In this document: piece after piece, positions 17,825 to 26,608 of the stretch
Numbering within the stretch: position 1 is the first letter of the stretch
Layout of the letters: each line of letters starts with the position of its first letter
NCBI GenBank assembly: GCA_964537555.1
Contig: CAZIAD010000002.1
Coordinates: 1 to 64,000 of the forward strand
Direction of reading: 5' to 3'
Source: CAYRWR01 sp964537555
GTDB lineage: Bacteria; Spirochaetota; Brevinematia; Brevinematales; CAYRWR01
DNA: 64,000 nt
Notes under the pieces: model-generated
What the model was told of the DNA's origin: nothing
What the model saw: only the letters and a program-made list of their open reading frames with translations
Database searches by the model: none
Position numbers and translations under genes: made by a program

Positions 17825-18616
17825 TTAAGCAGACATTTCCTGTACAAATATATGCCATGCCTCTTCCAGGCTAATACCATAACTCCTGTAAATAGCTGTT
17901 CCTACATTAATACCCTGACTGAGTAAGGACAAGACGTTTTTAAAGTTTTGCTCATTCCTATCATGCAGCCATTCCACAAACAGTCCGGCCTGTTGATAAA
18001 ACATAGGCCGGCTCAGGTTAAAATCATGGGCAGTATGCGGGAAGAATAGACTACCCCTAGCATCCGGGATAAAGTGCTTGCCTTCACAAATCGCAGCTCT
18101 TGCTTCTTCTTTAGTGACTTGCTCAGCTCCCCCTCCTCCCGATACCCATACGGCCAGGCCTTCAGCAAACCAGGCAGGAATATTCCTTTGAAAATTTTTC
18201 CGGCCAATACTCTGAGTCAGATGTAAATGAGACAGCTCATGCATTAGTATCCCCGGGATATTATTATCTGTTTTAAATAGCCGGGGTGAAAGAAAGAGCC
18301 GCCCTCCTATCACACAAGCCCGTGGCATTTGTGAGGCACAATAATCTGCAAAACTATCAACAGTATTGGGGAGATAGACTGTTAACTTCTCCGGAAATGA
18401 ACTGTAGTGTCTTTCCACGATTATCCGGATTGCATCATCAAGAATAGTTGAGATAAAAACGGCGTTACTTTCACTCCCTTTTTCGTAGAGAACCTGGGGA
18501 TTATCTGCCAGAACCAGGAACTGCCGGGTAGATTTGTTCATAGCCAGGCTAGCCTTAAAGGTGTAACAAGTGTTCAGTGAAAACAGAATCAAGATCATAA
18601 ATAAATACTTCAGCAT
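17825..18616 (-). CDS. Lipoprotein zinc metallopeptidase (MA-clan, gluzincin-like)
   Basis: A 263-residue protein with a short signal ending in LNTC, so probably a lipoprotein. GILMHELSHLHLTQ (about residue 135) holds HExxH, and WFAEGLAVWVSGGGG 25 residues later supplies a Glu in the gluzincin position. This matches peptidase MA-like proteins. It presumably cleaves an envelope protein or peptide. The two HEAT-like paralogues lie just upstream on the same strand. Confidence 0.75.
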   Translation of the reverse strand: MLKYLFMILILFSLNTCYTFKASLAMNKSTRQFLVLADNPQVLYEKGSESNAVFISTILDDAIRIIVERHYSSFPEKLTVYLPNTVDSFADYCASQMPRACVIGGRLFLSPRLFKTDNNIPGILMHELSHLHLTQSIGRKNFQRNIPAWFAEGLAVWVSGGGGAEQVTKEEARAAICEGKHFIPDARGSLFFPHTAHDFNLSRPMFYQQAGLFVEWLHDRNEQNFKNVLSLLSQGINVGTAIYRSYGISLEEAWHIFVQEMSA

Positions 18617-18641
18617 ACGCCCTCATTTCGTTTTTTATAAA

Positions 18642-19868
18642 TCACTCTTCCTCTTCCATACTTAGTCCACCCTCTTTCCCGTCGGGCAGCCTCAGTCCTC
18701 CCTGAGACCCTGACTGCATATCCATAGAGAGCCATCCTGTTTTTTCCTGTATGCCATGATGTTTCTTTATCATAGCTATAGTGTTGTAAATCTCGTTTCG
18801 TAACTGGGCATCTTTGGTATTTTCCCCCAGTTCATTCAGGAATGAGAGAATTTCCTCACCTCCGCACGCACCCAGAACCTGTATGATGGAGATCTTCTCA
18901 TCTACATTGGAGGCTTCAGGGAAATATGTTAATAATACAGGTATGGATTCTGAATAATTCTTCTTTTTAAAATAATCGAGTATATCCAGAATCTGCCTGC
19001 TGTTAATTTGTCTGCTCTTTATCAGGCCCATTAATACTGGAAAGCCCTCTTCCTGTAATATTTTTGCGGCATAGATCTTTAAATCCATGTCTTCACTGTT
19101 TAAGAGCATGTTAAACAAATCTTTAGTCTCCGGATCTTCCCGATATTCATTGTATAGTATAGTTAGATTTTTTAAACGTATTTCTTTCTCACGATCTGTC
19201 TGGACTATATTCATTAAACGATTTTTAAAGCTTGATGGTGAACTAAGCAGAACTGGTAGTTGTGTAATCTTATTGAAAAGAGATATAACATTCCGGGCAT
19301 GTCTCAGTTTATCGAGAGACACAATGAGTTCTAAGCTATCCTGCCTGACTTCTATTCTTTCCGAAAGGGATTGTAATTCCAGCAGATGTTTTCTCACAGT
19401 ATGATTAAGAAATGATACCAGATAATCAGGGTTTTTAGCTTTTAAAAGAAAGGTCTGATCGAATAATCCATCTCCCACTTGAATATCTTTTATACCAATA
19501 CTTCCCTGCACACTGGAAATAGCATTTTCTGTAGTGATATACCAGGATTGAGCTTCCGCGAGATTATAATCTATGTGTATTTTCATGCAGGTACGGGCAT
19601 CTAAAAGAACCATCGAAGAATTTATATCAAAACCATGATATTTTCCGTGTAATCTCACACTTAATAAAAAACTATTTGCCTGTGAAAATTTGAGTCCCAA
19701 TTTTTTGGCTGTCGCTTTTATCATCATCAATAATTGTTTTGCACTAGCTGCTTCCTTTTTAGGCTTAAACTTAAACTTTATGTCAATCTTAGAATCTTCC
19801 AATGCAATAATTAATGAATATATAAACACAAAAATGCAGACCAAAATTGCGCTGAGCATATTTTGCAA
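18642..19868 (-). CDS. HEAT-like repeat protein with GGL-rich acidic tail (paralogue 2)
   Basis: A 408-residue protein with one N-terminal membrane helix (about residues 5-22), a central alpha/beta region and C-terminal HEAT-like helical pairs (about 240-370). The end of the protein, GWLSMDMQSGSQGGL then RLPDGKEGGLSMEEEE, is nearly the same as in the gene upstream. The start is TTG at 19868, two bases after the neighbour's TAA, with a purine-rich site inside that gene's end. It probably arose by tandem duplication. Function unknown; it may present an acidic tail to a partner. Confidence 0.65.
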   Translation of the reverse strand: MQNMLSAILVCIFVFIYSLIIALEDSKIDIKFKFKPKKEAASAKQLLMMIKATAKKLGLKFSQANSFLLSVRLHGKYHGFDINSSMVLLDARTCMKIHIDYNLAEAQSWYITTENAISSVQGSIGIKDIQVGDGLFDQTFLLKAKNPDYLVSFLNHTVRKHLLELQSLSERIEVRQDSLELIVSLDKLRHARNVISLFNKITQLPVLLSSPSSFKNRLMNIVQTDREKEIRLKNLTILYNEYREDPETKDLFNMLLNSEDMDLKIYAAKILQEEGFPVLMGLIKSRQINSRQILDILDYFKKKNYSESIPVLLTYFPEASNVDEKISIIQVLGACGGEEILSFLNELGENTKDAQLRNEIYNTIAMIKKHHGIQEKTGWLSMDMQSGSQGGLRLPDGKEGGLSMEEEE

Positions 19869-19869
19869 A

Positions 19870-21114
19870 TTACTCTTCCCCTTCCATAGTTAGTCCACCC
19901 TCTTCACCATCCGGGATACTCAGTCCACCCTTAGTTCCGAGGGATTCACTTACAGACAGCCAGCCCTTGTCTTTACCGCTGCCATAACGCTCCTGGATCT
20001 GAGCGATGGACTTGTGACAGGCATTCTTCAGGGCTGTGATGATATAGAGCTTTTCCAATTTATACAGCTTTTCGATTGAATCCAGAGTCCCGCAATATCC
20101 CAGTGTATCTACCAGGGCTTCCATTCTATCAGTATATTTTTCGGCCTCCAGCTGGGTGAGCAGAAATCCTTCTACAGAAGGGTCCTGGAACTTCCGGAGA
20201 GCCTCCAGTATTTTTATCCTTATGTCCCCGCTCTCATATTCTTCATAGCAGCGGAGCAGCAGAGGGACACTCACTTTATAATCGTATAGAATAAACTGGG
20301 TGACAATATCTCTTATGTTTTCCTGACTTAATGTGTGCATAGAAGCCAGGTCATGTAGAAAAGATAATCCGGCCTCCCCTTTCAGGATACCGGCAAATAC
20401 CTGTACCTCCGGACTTTCATCAGACAGGGCTTTTTCTATAGCATCCGCAGTCTCTTTGCGTTCACTAAAGCGTGTATGCAGTATAGCCAGGTTAAAGAGA
20501 CGGACCTGACTTTGAGGATCCCAGAGGACATTATCCAGGCAGGACTGGCACATACTCTTTTTTTGGGTAATGAGCCTGCCTGTATGCACTATTTTATAGA
20601 TCAGGGACTCTATTTTTTCTTTGGTATCCATATATTCCTGTTTAACACCCACATAGATACTGAGATAATCTATTCTAAACTCCTGAGAGATCTCATGCAG
20701 AAAAAAGATCTGTTGCCTTAACTCTGCATTGAGCAGAGATCGTAGAAATTCAGCATCTCCACCTATCAGGCACTCCCTGTCAAAGGCTTCGTCTCCTATC
20801 TGAATATCTTTGTGACCCATCGAACTTTGCATTTTTGTAAAGAAGGTTTCTTTGGCAATAGTCCAGTCATCACCTACCCGTGAGTTATAAGTCAGTTCAA
20901 ATTCTGTACTCAGATTTTTATGATTAAATAATTCACTGATTTTTACTAAAAATCCGTCCACCCTGCCTGAGATCGAAGTAGTCAATATATCATGCTTCCA
21001 TCCCATAACACGAGCAATATCCTGATACAACTTAAGCCGGGGCGACATCCTCCCTCTAAACAATAAAAAAGCACCAATGATCACTCCCAGAATGATGGGT
21101 ATAACTACATCCAA
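19870..21114 (-). CDS. HEAT-like repeat protein with GGL-rich acidic tail (paralogue 1)
   Basis: A 414-residue protein, paralogous to the downstream gene over most of its length: N-terminal membrane helix, a domain containing GHKDIQIGDEAFDRECLI (compare GIKDIQVGDGLFDQTFLL in the paralogue), then HEAT-like repeats. The tail reads KGWLSVSESLGTKGGL followed by SIPDGEEGGLTMEGEE. The start is TTG at 21114 behind GGGAGG. No known family name comes to mind. Confidence 0.65.
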   Translation of the reverse strand: MDVVIPIILGVIIGAFLLFRGRMSPRLKLYQDIARVMGWKHDILTTSISGRVDGFLVKISELFNHKNLSTEFELTYNSRVGDDWTIAKETFFTKMQSSMGHKDIQIGDEAFDRECLIGGDAEFLRSLLNAELRQQIFFLHEISQEFRIDYLSIYVGVKQEYMDTKEKIESLIYKIVHTGRLITQKKSMCQSCLDNVLWDPQSQVRLFNLAILHTRFSERKETADAIEKALSDESPEVQVFAGILKGEAGLSFLHDLASMHTLSQENIRDIVTQFILYDYKVSVPLLLRCYEEYESGDIRIKILEALRKFQDPSVEGFLLTQLEAEKYTDRMEALVDTLGYCGTLDSIEKLYKLEKLYIITALKNACHKSIAQIQERYGSGKDKGWLSVSESLGTKGGLSIPDGEEGGLTMEGEE

Positions 21115-21370
21115 ATTTCCTCCCTATTCGCTTTTAACGTCTTTAATAAGGACTACAATCTATATATTATAATAGAAAGTCACTTATAATCTCAAGCTTC
21201 TTCTCTCTGATATCCATCCTCACTCCATAACCTGTTCAACCCAGTAATACCGGCACATGTAGCCACCAGTAACCGGTTGAGAGGATAAGCTAAAGGCATA
21301 TGGACGCAAAAAATCTTGTTCACTAATACTTATAGTATTAAATTCTTCCTTCTGAATGATATATCTGTCT

Positions 21371-21880
21371 TCAAGAAAATAGAGCTTCGAGTGCTTCCTG
21401 CGGATAATTATAATTAATAGCGCTCATGGGCATTTGGTTCATATCCAAAATCATTTCCGGGATTTTATAGCTGTGTACCCCACCTTCACTTATAATTCGA
21501 TTCTTATAAATAGAAGCCAGGTCATTCATGGAACCTAGCACACTTCTGCTGTTTGTTTTTCCATAGGCTAAATCTTCATATTCTGTCAGAATTTTTTTCC
21601 GCTTGGATTGATCTATATTTATGTCTGCTAGTACACATTGCAGCAATTCTAAAAATATAACATCCAGATTCTTTAGTTGCAGGCGTGAGACATCCACGGC
21701 AATAAAGTTGAAAAGTGTCTTGTCATTCACGAAAAGCACACACTTTTTCCTGTCAATGTAAAGCAAATTGGCGTGCCATGATCCCAAAAAAGAAGCCTTA
21801 GAGCAGTCAATCTCCTGTATATCCGATTTCTTCAATCCCATCTCTTTCTGTAGCTTAGCCGTACATCTTATCAACTGCAT
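21371..21880 (-). CDS. DUF6933 domain-containing protein
   Basis: A 169-residue soluble protein. The N-terminus MQLIRCTAKLQKEMGLK, then a segment of type SWHANLLYIDRKKCVLFVNDKTLF, matches DUF6933, a family seen often beside toxin-antitoxin and mobile genes. No catalytic motif is visible. It is a lone AT-rich gene in a stretch with other accessory genes, which suggests acquisition. Confidence 0.7.
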   Translation of the reverse strand: MQLIRCTAKLQKEMGLKKSDIQEIDCSKASFLGSWHANLLYIDRKKCVLFVNDKTLFNFIAVDVSRLQLKNLDVIFLELLQCVLADINIDQSKRKKILTEYEDLAYGKTNSRSVLGSMNDLASIYKNRIISEGGVHSYKIPEMILDMNQMPMSAINYNYPQEALEALFS

Positions 21881-22230
21881 GATTTGTCCCCCGTAAAGAT
21901 AGTATATAAAGGTATCACTCTACTGCTATAAACCGTATATTCCAACATGTTTTTTTGTGTATGCAGGATATTTCTTTAGAGCTAAGCCTCAATCAGTATA
22001 CTTTTTATTTTGTGAGATACGATAGTAGATAATATCAAAAAAGTTGTCTTATGGCAAAAAAAGAGTGAAGAATTCAGCAGAGTTCAAATACACATTATTA
22101 ATGTGAATAGGAATGTCAGGTAAGTAGACTATAAATTCCATCTCAACTATCTATATGGTACTGGTAAGAAATTTTCAAGCTTTAAAAATATATAAGCCAA
22201 GCAATACTACTTGATAGAGTTTTAGACACT
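21881..22230. other. AT-rich intergenic region, no gene seen
   Basis: About 350 bases of AT-rich sequence with stops in all frames. It separates the DUF6933 gene from the broken toxin-antitoxin pair. No promoter or hairpin stands out. Confidence 0.5.
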
Positions 22231-22260
22231 GAGTCCCCCCACTTGGGGTTGCAATGAAAC
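22231..22260 (+). repeat. Single CRISPR-repeat-like sequence, no array
   Basis: Thirty bases with a CCCCACTTGGGG partial palindrome near the middle and the ending TTGCAATGAAAC. This is the shape of a class 1 CRISPR repeat. No second copy, spacer or cas gene is near, so it is either a relic or chance. Confidence 0.2.
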
Positions 22261-22266
22261 AATCCC

Positions 22267-22545
22267 CTACACCGTAGGATGAACCGCTTTATCAGGCCAG
22301 TCTTCATCTACAGTAAAAGACCGGCCCAGGCATTTAAAATGACTGAATTCATTATTTTGCAACTTAACCCGGATTTCTTCAAATGTTTTGACTATTTCTT
22401 CCGAGTATATTCTTTCACCACAATACAGACACACATCGGCAGAGACCTTTACAGAAACTGTATTGTCTCCTCCTCTGAGTAATTTTTCTACTTGCTTAGT
22501 CTCCAGTTCACCGCCACAAACCGGACATTTATCAAAAGGTTTCAT
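22267..22545 (-). CDS. YgiT-type zinc finger antitoxin-like protein
   Basis: A 92-residue protein. CPVCGGEL and VCLYCGERIY give the two CxxC pairs of the YgiT/MqsA N-terminal zinc finger, and the C-terminal part shows no clear HTH. In other genomes such proteins are antitoxins next to DUF4258 toxins. The start overlaps the stop of the upstream DUF4258-like frame (ATGA), the usual toxin-antitoxin coupling. The partner toxin here has an internal stop. Confidence 0.75.
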   Translation of the reverse strand: MKPFDKCPVCGGELETKQVEKLLRGGDNTVSVKVSADVCLYCGERIYSEEIVKTFEEIRVKLQNNEFSHFKCLGRSFTVDEDWPDKAVHPTV

Positions 22546-22856
22546 TTTTTTATCCTCTCTTTCCAGTCAATCCATCGTGTCATATCCGGACGATAGACAT
22601 TTATTAATACTCCCCATTCATTCTCAGGATTATAGGCCCACACACTATGAATGGGTTCCCTGGAAAAATTCCATCCCAGAATCAAACAACTGGGATAGGG
22701 TTTATCATCCGGGTAATCTTCAATTATTTCTCCTTAAAGTACCGAATAAAAAATCTCTTCGTATGTTAGTACATCATCCCCCGCCTCATCATCAGCGTGA
22801 TCTGTGATTTTAATTTTTCTACTCTGGATCGCTTTAATTATATTATCAATATTCAT
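22542..22856 (-). pseudogene. DUF4258-type toxin gene with an in-frame stop
   Basis: Reading from ATG at 22856 gives 40 codons including ITDHADDEAGDD, then TAA at 22734-22736, then the same frame stays open for 63 more codons (GEIIEDYPDDKPYPSCLILG, later WGVLINVYRPD) to TGA overlapping the ygiT-like ATG. The two parts together are one DUF4258 protein of normal length. A single AAA-to-TAA change would explain it. So the toxin is probably dead while the antitoxin stays intact; readthrough cannot be excluded. Confidence 0.8.
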
Positions 22857-22893
22857 ATTTTAACTTATCATCCAAATTTGTATTCATTATGAT

Positions 22894-22922
22894 AAATTAT
22901 TACAGTTCATTATTCCTGTCAA
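22894..22922 (-). promoter_or_regulatory. Sigma-70-type promoter of the toxin-antitoxin pair
   Basis: Minus strand: TTGACA (22917-22922), a 17-base spacer, TAATTT (22894-22899), about 37 bases before the DUF4258 start. Confidence 0.5.
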
Positions 22923-22958
22923 GTGTACATAGTATACAAACTTAAAAACTCCCTTTCC

Positions 22959-22987
22959 TTGAAATATCCCCCCCTTCCTGCTAAAAT
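22959..22987 (+). promoter_or_regulatory. Sigma-70-type promoter of metH
   Basis: TTGAAA (22959-22964), a 17-base spacer holding a run of seven C, and TAAAAT (22982-22987). The leader to the metH ATG is about 60 bases. I see no cobalamin or SAM riboswitch in it; it is too short for either. Confidence 0.5.
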
Positions 22988-23053
22988 ACTGTACCCTCTA
23001 TATTTATGCACATATTGAGGGCCTATAATACAAATAACGGCAGGTAACATACA

Positions 23054-26000
23054 ATGACATTCAGAGAAAGAGTAAAACAGGGATTGGTCCTTTTAGACGG
23101 AGCTATGGGTACAGAGATACAGCGATTCAACCCCACCCCCGAAGAGTGGGACGGCAAGAACGGCTGTAGCGAGGTCCTGAACCTTACCGCTCCCGACAAG
23201 ATCCAGGCCATTCATGAGCGCTACTATGCAGCCGGCTCCGATGTAGTGGAGACCAATACCTTCGGGGCCAATATCCTGGTCCTGTCTGAGTTCGACCTTC
23301 AGGACCGTACTGAAGAGATCAATGTCATTGCTGCCACCCTGGCCCGCAATGCCGCCGCTAAATACGCTGCCGACAAGCCCCGCTTTGTAGCCGGGTCCAT
23401 GGGCCCGGGTACCAAGCTGGCCTCCCTGGGACAGACTGACTATGATACCTTATTCAACTCCTATGCCGCCCAGGTCCGGGGCCTCATCAGGGGAGGGGTA
23501 GACCTCTTCATGGTAGAGACCTGCCAGGACATGCTGCAGATAAAGGCGGCTATCAATGCCATCAAATCCGTACAGGAAGAAATGAAGACTGACCTGCCCA
23601 TCCTGGTGTCGGTCACTATAGAGACCACCGGTACCATGCTCATCGGCTCCGAGATCGATGCCGCCATCACTTCCCTGTCCCCCCTGGGCATAGACTTTAT
23701 GGGGATCAACTGTGCTACCGGCCCCGACAAGATGGCCCCCTACATCAAGAAGCTGTCCGCTCAGTTCCAGGGGCCCGTCATGCTCATGCCCAATGCCGGT
23801 ATGCCCCAGAACATAGACGGGGAGATGGTGTACGAGATGCAGCCTAAAGAGTTTGCGGCTATCATGAAGCCCTACATCACTGAAGAAGGTGTGCAGATCG
23901 CAGGGGGATGCTGCGGCACTACTCCCGAATTTATCAAAGAACTGCGGATCATACTGGAGGATGAGAGTCATAAGGCTATAACACCGGCGGTGCGTCATCC
24001 CTATACCCCCGTGTCAGTGTCCAGCCTGTTCAGCCCCCAGCTCCTGCACCAGGAGCCCGGCCCCCTCTATATCGGGGAGCGGGCCAATACCAATGGCTCC
24101 CGTAAGTTTAAAGACATGCTGCTCAAGGGGGACTGGGACGGTATCGTGGACATCGCCATGCAGCAGGAGAGAGCAGGAGCCCATGCCCTGGACCTGTGTG
24201 TAGCCTATACCGGACGGGATGAGGTAGCCGACATGAAGGAAGCCCTGTCCCGTATCGCCAAACAGGTCACCATACCCATAGTGATCGACACCACCCAGCT
24301 CGATGTACTGGAAGCGGCCCTCAAGCTCTACGGGGGTCGCGCTATCATCAACTCCATCAATCTGGAAGATGGTGAAGGCCGGGCCGACAAGGTGTGTAAG
24401 CTGGCTAAACAATACGGCGCCGCCCTCATAGCCCTCACTATCGATGAACAGGGTATGGCCCGCACCGTGGAGAGAAAAGTAGAGATAGCTAAACGGATCT
24501 ATGACATAGCCGTTAACCGTCACGGCCTCAAGGCGGAAGACCTCATTTTTGATGTACTGACTTTTACCCTGGGCAGTGGTGACGAGACTATGAAGGATGC
24601 GGGTATCAAGACCCTGGAGGGTATCCGCCAGGTCAAGGCGGCCCTCCCCGGAGTATTCACCGTACTGGGCCTGTCTAATATCTCCTTCGGCCTCAATCCC
24701 ACCTCGAGACGTATACTGAACTCAGTCTTCCTGCATGAAGCAGTGGAGGCAGGACTGGATACTGCTATCGTGGATGTGAGCAAGATCATACCCCTGAGCA
24801 AGATCGAGCAGGAAGACCGGGATATCACCCTGGACCTTATCTATGATAGGGGTGATCGTATACTGTTTAAATTTATCGAACACTTCGACTCCAAGCAGGG
24901 TATCTTTAAAGAAGAGAGTCAGGACGACTCCGGCCTGCCCCTGGTAGACCGGGTCAAAAAGCGACTCATTGACGGCTCCAAGGCCGGCCTGGAAGACCTG
25001 CTCATGGAGCTCATGAAAGAGATGGGCCCCATAGAGATCATCAATAATGTACTTATCGTAGCCATGAAGGTAGTGGGTGACCTGTTCGGGGCCGGTGAGA
25101 TGCAGCTGCCCTTCGTACTGCAGTCCGCCGAAGTCATGAAATTCTCAGTGGACAAGCTCGAGCCCTACATGGAAAAGAAAGAAGAGTCCTCACTTACTTC
25201 TATAGTACTGGCTACGGTACAGGGAGATGTACACGATATCGGAAAGAACCTGGTGGACATCATCCTGTCCAATAACGGCTACAAGGTCTACAACATCGGC
25301 ATCAAGTGCGAGATAGACACCATGATCGCCAAGGTCAAAGAAGTCAAGGCTGATGCCCTGGGCATGAGCGGCCTCCTGGTCAAGTCCACTATCGTGATGA
25401 AGGAAAACCTGGAGATCATGAAACGCCAGAACATCGAGCTCCCTGTATTACTGGGCGGAGCGGCCCTGAACCGCAAGTATGTGGATGAAGTCTGTGACCC
25501 CATCCTGGACTCTCCTGTGACCTACTGTGAAGATGCCTTTGCCGGACTGCGGGTCATGAGCCATATCAAGGATGGCACCCTGGCTGAAGCCATGGCCGCA
25601 GACAGGGTCAAGTATGCATCCAAGAAAAGCAAGGCTCCCAAGCAGCAGCTGGATAAAGTGATCGTCACCATAGATAAAGACGTCCCCGTCCCTACCCCCC
25701 CCTTCTGGGGCAATAAGATCGTGACCGGGGTAGACCTGGATGCGGTCTGGGAATTTGTCAATACCAATGCGCTGTTTAAGATGCGCTGGGGATACAAGGC
25801 CGGTAAGCAGAGCTATGCCGAGTTTTTCGAGATGATAGAAAAGGTAGTGCAGCCTGAATATGAAAAGCTCAAGGACCTGATCCGTACTGAAAACCTGTTC
25901 GAGCCTCAGTACATATATGGTTATTACCCCACTCAGAGCGATGGTGAAGAGCTGATCGTGTATAAAGAAGATGCCAAAACCGAATGGATGCGCATTCCTT

Positions 26001-26479
26001 TCCCCCGCCAGAACCGGGAGGGGGGCCGCTCCATCGTGGACTATTACAAGTCAAAAGACTCCGGCATTATGGACATGATAGGATTCCAGATCGTGACCAT
26101 AGGGCCCAAGGCTGATGCATACGCCCACAAGCTCTATGCCGAGAACCGCTACAAAGAGTATCTCCTGTTCCATGGCCTGGGCGTAGAGACTGCCGAAGCC
26201 CTGGCGGAGTATTCCCACAAGAATATCCGTGTAGAACTGGGTATCGCGGACGGTGACGGTAAGGATGTGGAAGAACTGACCCGCCAGATCTACCAGGGCT
26301 GCCGCTATTCCTTCGGCTACCCCGCCTGCCCCGAGCTCATGGAAAACAAAAAGATCTTTGAAGTACTACAGCCTCAACGCATAGGGGTAGAAATGACTGA
26401 GACCGGCCTCATGGTACCGGAGCAGACTACTTCAGCCCTGATCGCCCATCATAAGCAGGCGCGCTACTTCGCGGTGTAG
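23054..26479 (+). CDS. metH: Cobalamin-dependent methionine synthase
   Basis: A 1141-residue four-module enzyme that makes methionine from homocysteine and methyltetrahydrofolate. The homocysteine domain (about 1-310) has the zinc Cys in NCATGP and GGCCGTTP. The pterin domain (about 330-610) starts GERANTNGSRKF. The cobalamin domain (about 630-860) has GDVHDIGKN with the axial His (about 728). The AdoMet reactivation domain (about 900-1141) includes GYPACP. It is slightly shorter than the E. coli enzyme (1227). Codon use is GC-rich compared with the genes on either side. A diverged copy of its last codons lies at 28094-28201. Confidence 0.97.
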   Translation: MTFRERVKQGLVLLDGAMGTEIQRFNPTPEEWDGKNGCSEVLNLTAPDKIQAIHERYYAAGSDVVETNTFGANILVLSEFDLQDRTEEINVIAATLARNAAAKYAADKPRFVAGSMGPGTKLASLGQTDYDTLFNSYAAQVRGLIRGGVDLFMVETCQDMLQIKAAINAIKSVQEEMKTDLPILVSVTIETTGTMLIGSEIDAAITSLSPLGIDFMGINCATGPDKMAPYIKKLSAQFQGPVMLMPNAGMPQNIDGEMVYEMQPKEFAAIMKPYITEEGVQIAGGCCGTTPEFIKELRIILEDESHKAITPAVRHPYTPVSVSSLFSPQLLHQEPGPLYIGERANTNGSRKFKDMLLKGDWDGIVDIAMQQERAGAHALDLCVAYTGRDEVADMKEALSRIAKQVTIPIVIDTTQLDVLEAALKLYGGRAIINSINLEDGEGRADKVCKLAKQYGAALIALTIDEQGMARTVERKVEIAKRIYDIAVNRHGLKAEDLIFDVLTFTLGSGDETMKDAGIKTLEGIRQVKAALPGVFTVLGLSNISFGLNPTSRRILNSVFLHEAVEAGLDTAIVDVSKIIPLSKIEQEDRDITLDLIYDRGDRILFKFIEHFDSKQGIFKEESQDDSGLPLVDRVKKRLIDGSKAGLEDLLMELMKEMGPIEIINNVLIVAMKVVGDLFGAGEMQLPFVLQSAEVMKFSVDKLEPYMEKKEESSLTSIVLATVQGDVHDIGKNLVDIILSNNGYKVYNIGIKCEIDTMIAKVKEVKADALGMSGLLVKSTIVMKENLEIMKRQNIELPVLLGGAALNRKYVDEVCDPILDSPVTYCEDAFAGLRVMSHIKDGTLAEAMAADRVKYASKKSKAPKQQLDKVIVTIDKDVPVPTPPFWGNKIVTGVDLDAVWEFVNTNALFKMRWGYKAGKQSYAEFFEMIEKVVQPEYEKLKDLIRTENLFEPQYIYGYYPTQSDGEELIVYKEDAKTEWMRIPFPRQNREGGRSIVDYYKSKDSGIMDMIGFQIVTIGPKADAYAHKLYAENRYKEYLLFHGLGVETAEALAEYSHKNIRVELGIADGDGKDVEELTRQIYQGCRYSFGYPACPELMENKKIFEVLQPQRIGVEMTETGLMVPEQTTSALIAHHKQARYFAV

Positions 26480-26535
26480 AACTAAAATATTTCCTGGTGA
26501 GAAGAAATAAATATTATAGATTTACTTGCATAAAC

Positions 26536-26573
26536 ACAAACAAACCGGTAATATATATTACCGGTTTGTTTGT
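26536..26573. terminator. Perfect 38-bp palindrome after metH, probable terminator
   Basis: The sequence from 26536 to 26573 equals its own reverse complement, centred on ATATAT with ACCGGT arms. A T-rich right arm could end metH transcripts. It also covers the space before the AAA ATPase gene, so it might instead be an operator or an element end. Confidence 0.6.
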
Positions 26574-26608
26574 TATCCGGCAACTATATTTATTAGATGG
26601 AGATTTTT

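Noticed and set aside
22988..23053. Cobalamin or SAM riboswitch before metH
   Set aside because: The leader is only about 60 bases and shows no B12-box or SAM core.
23450..25797. Several long minus-strand frames across metH
   Set aside because: They are antisense shadows of a GC-rich, strongly coding gene; they have no ribosome sites and no family features.
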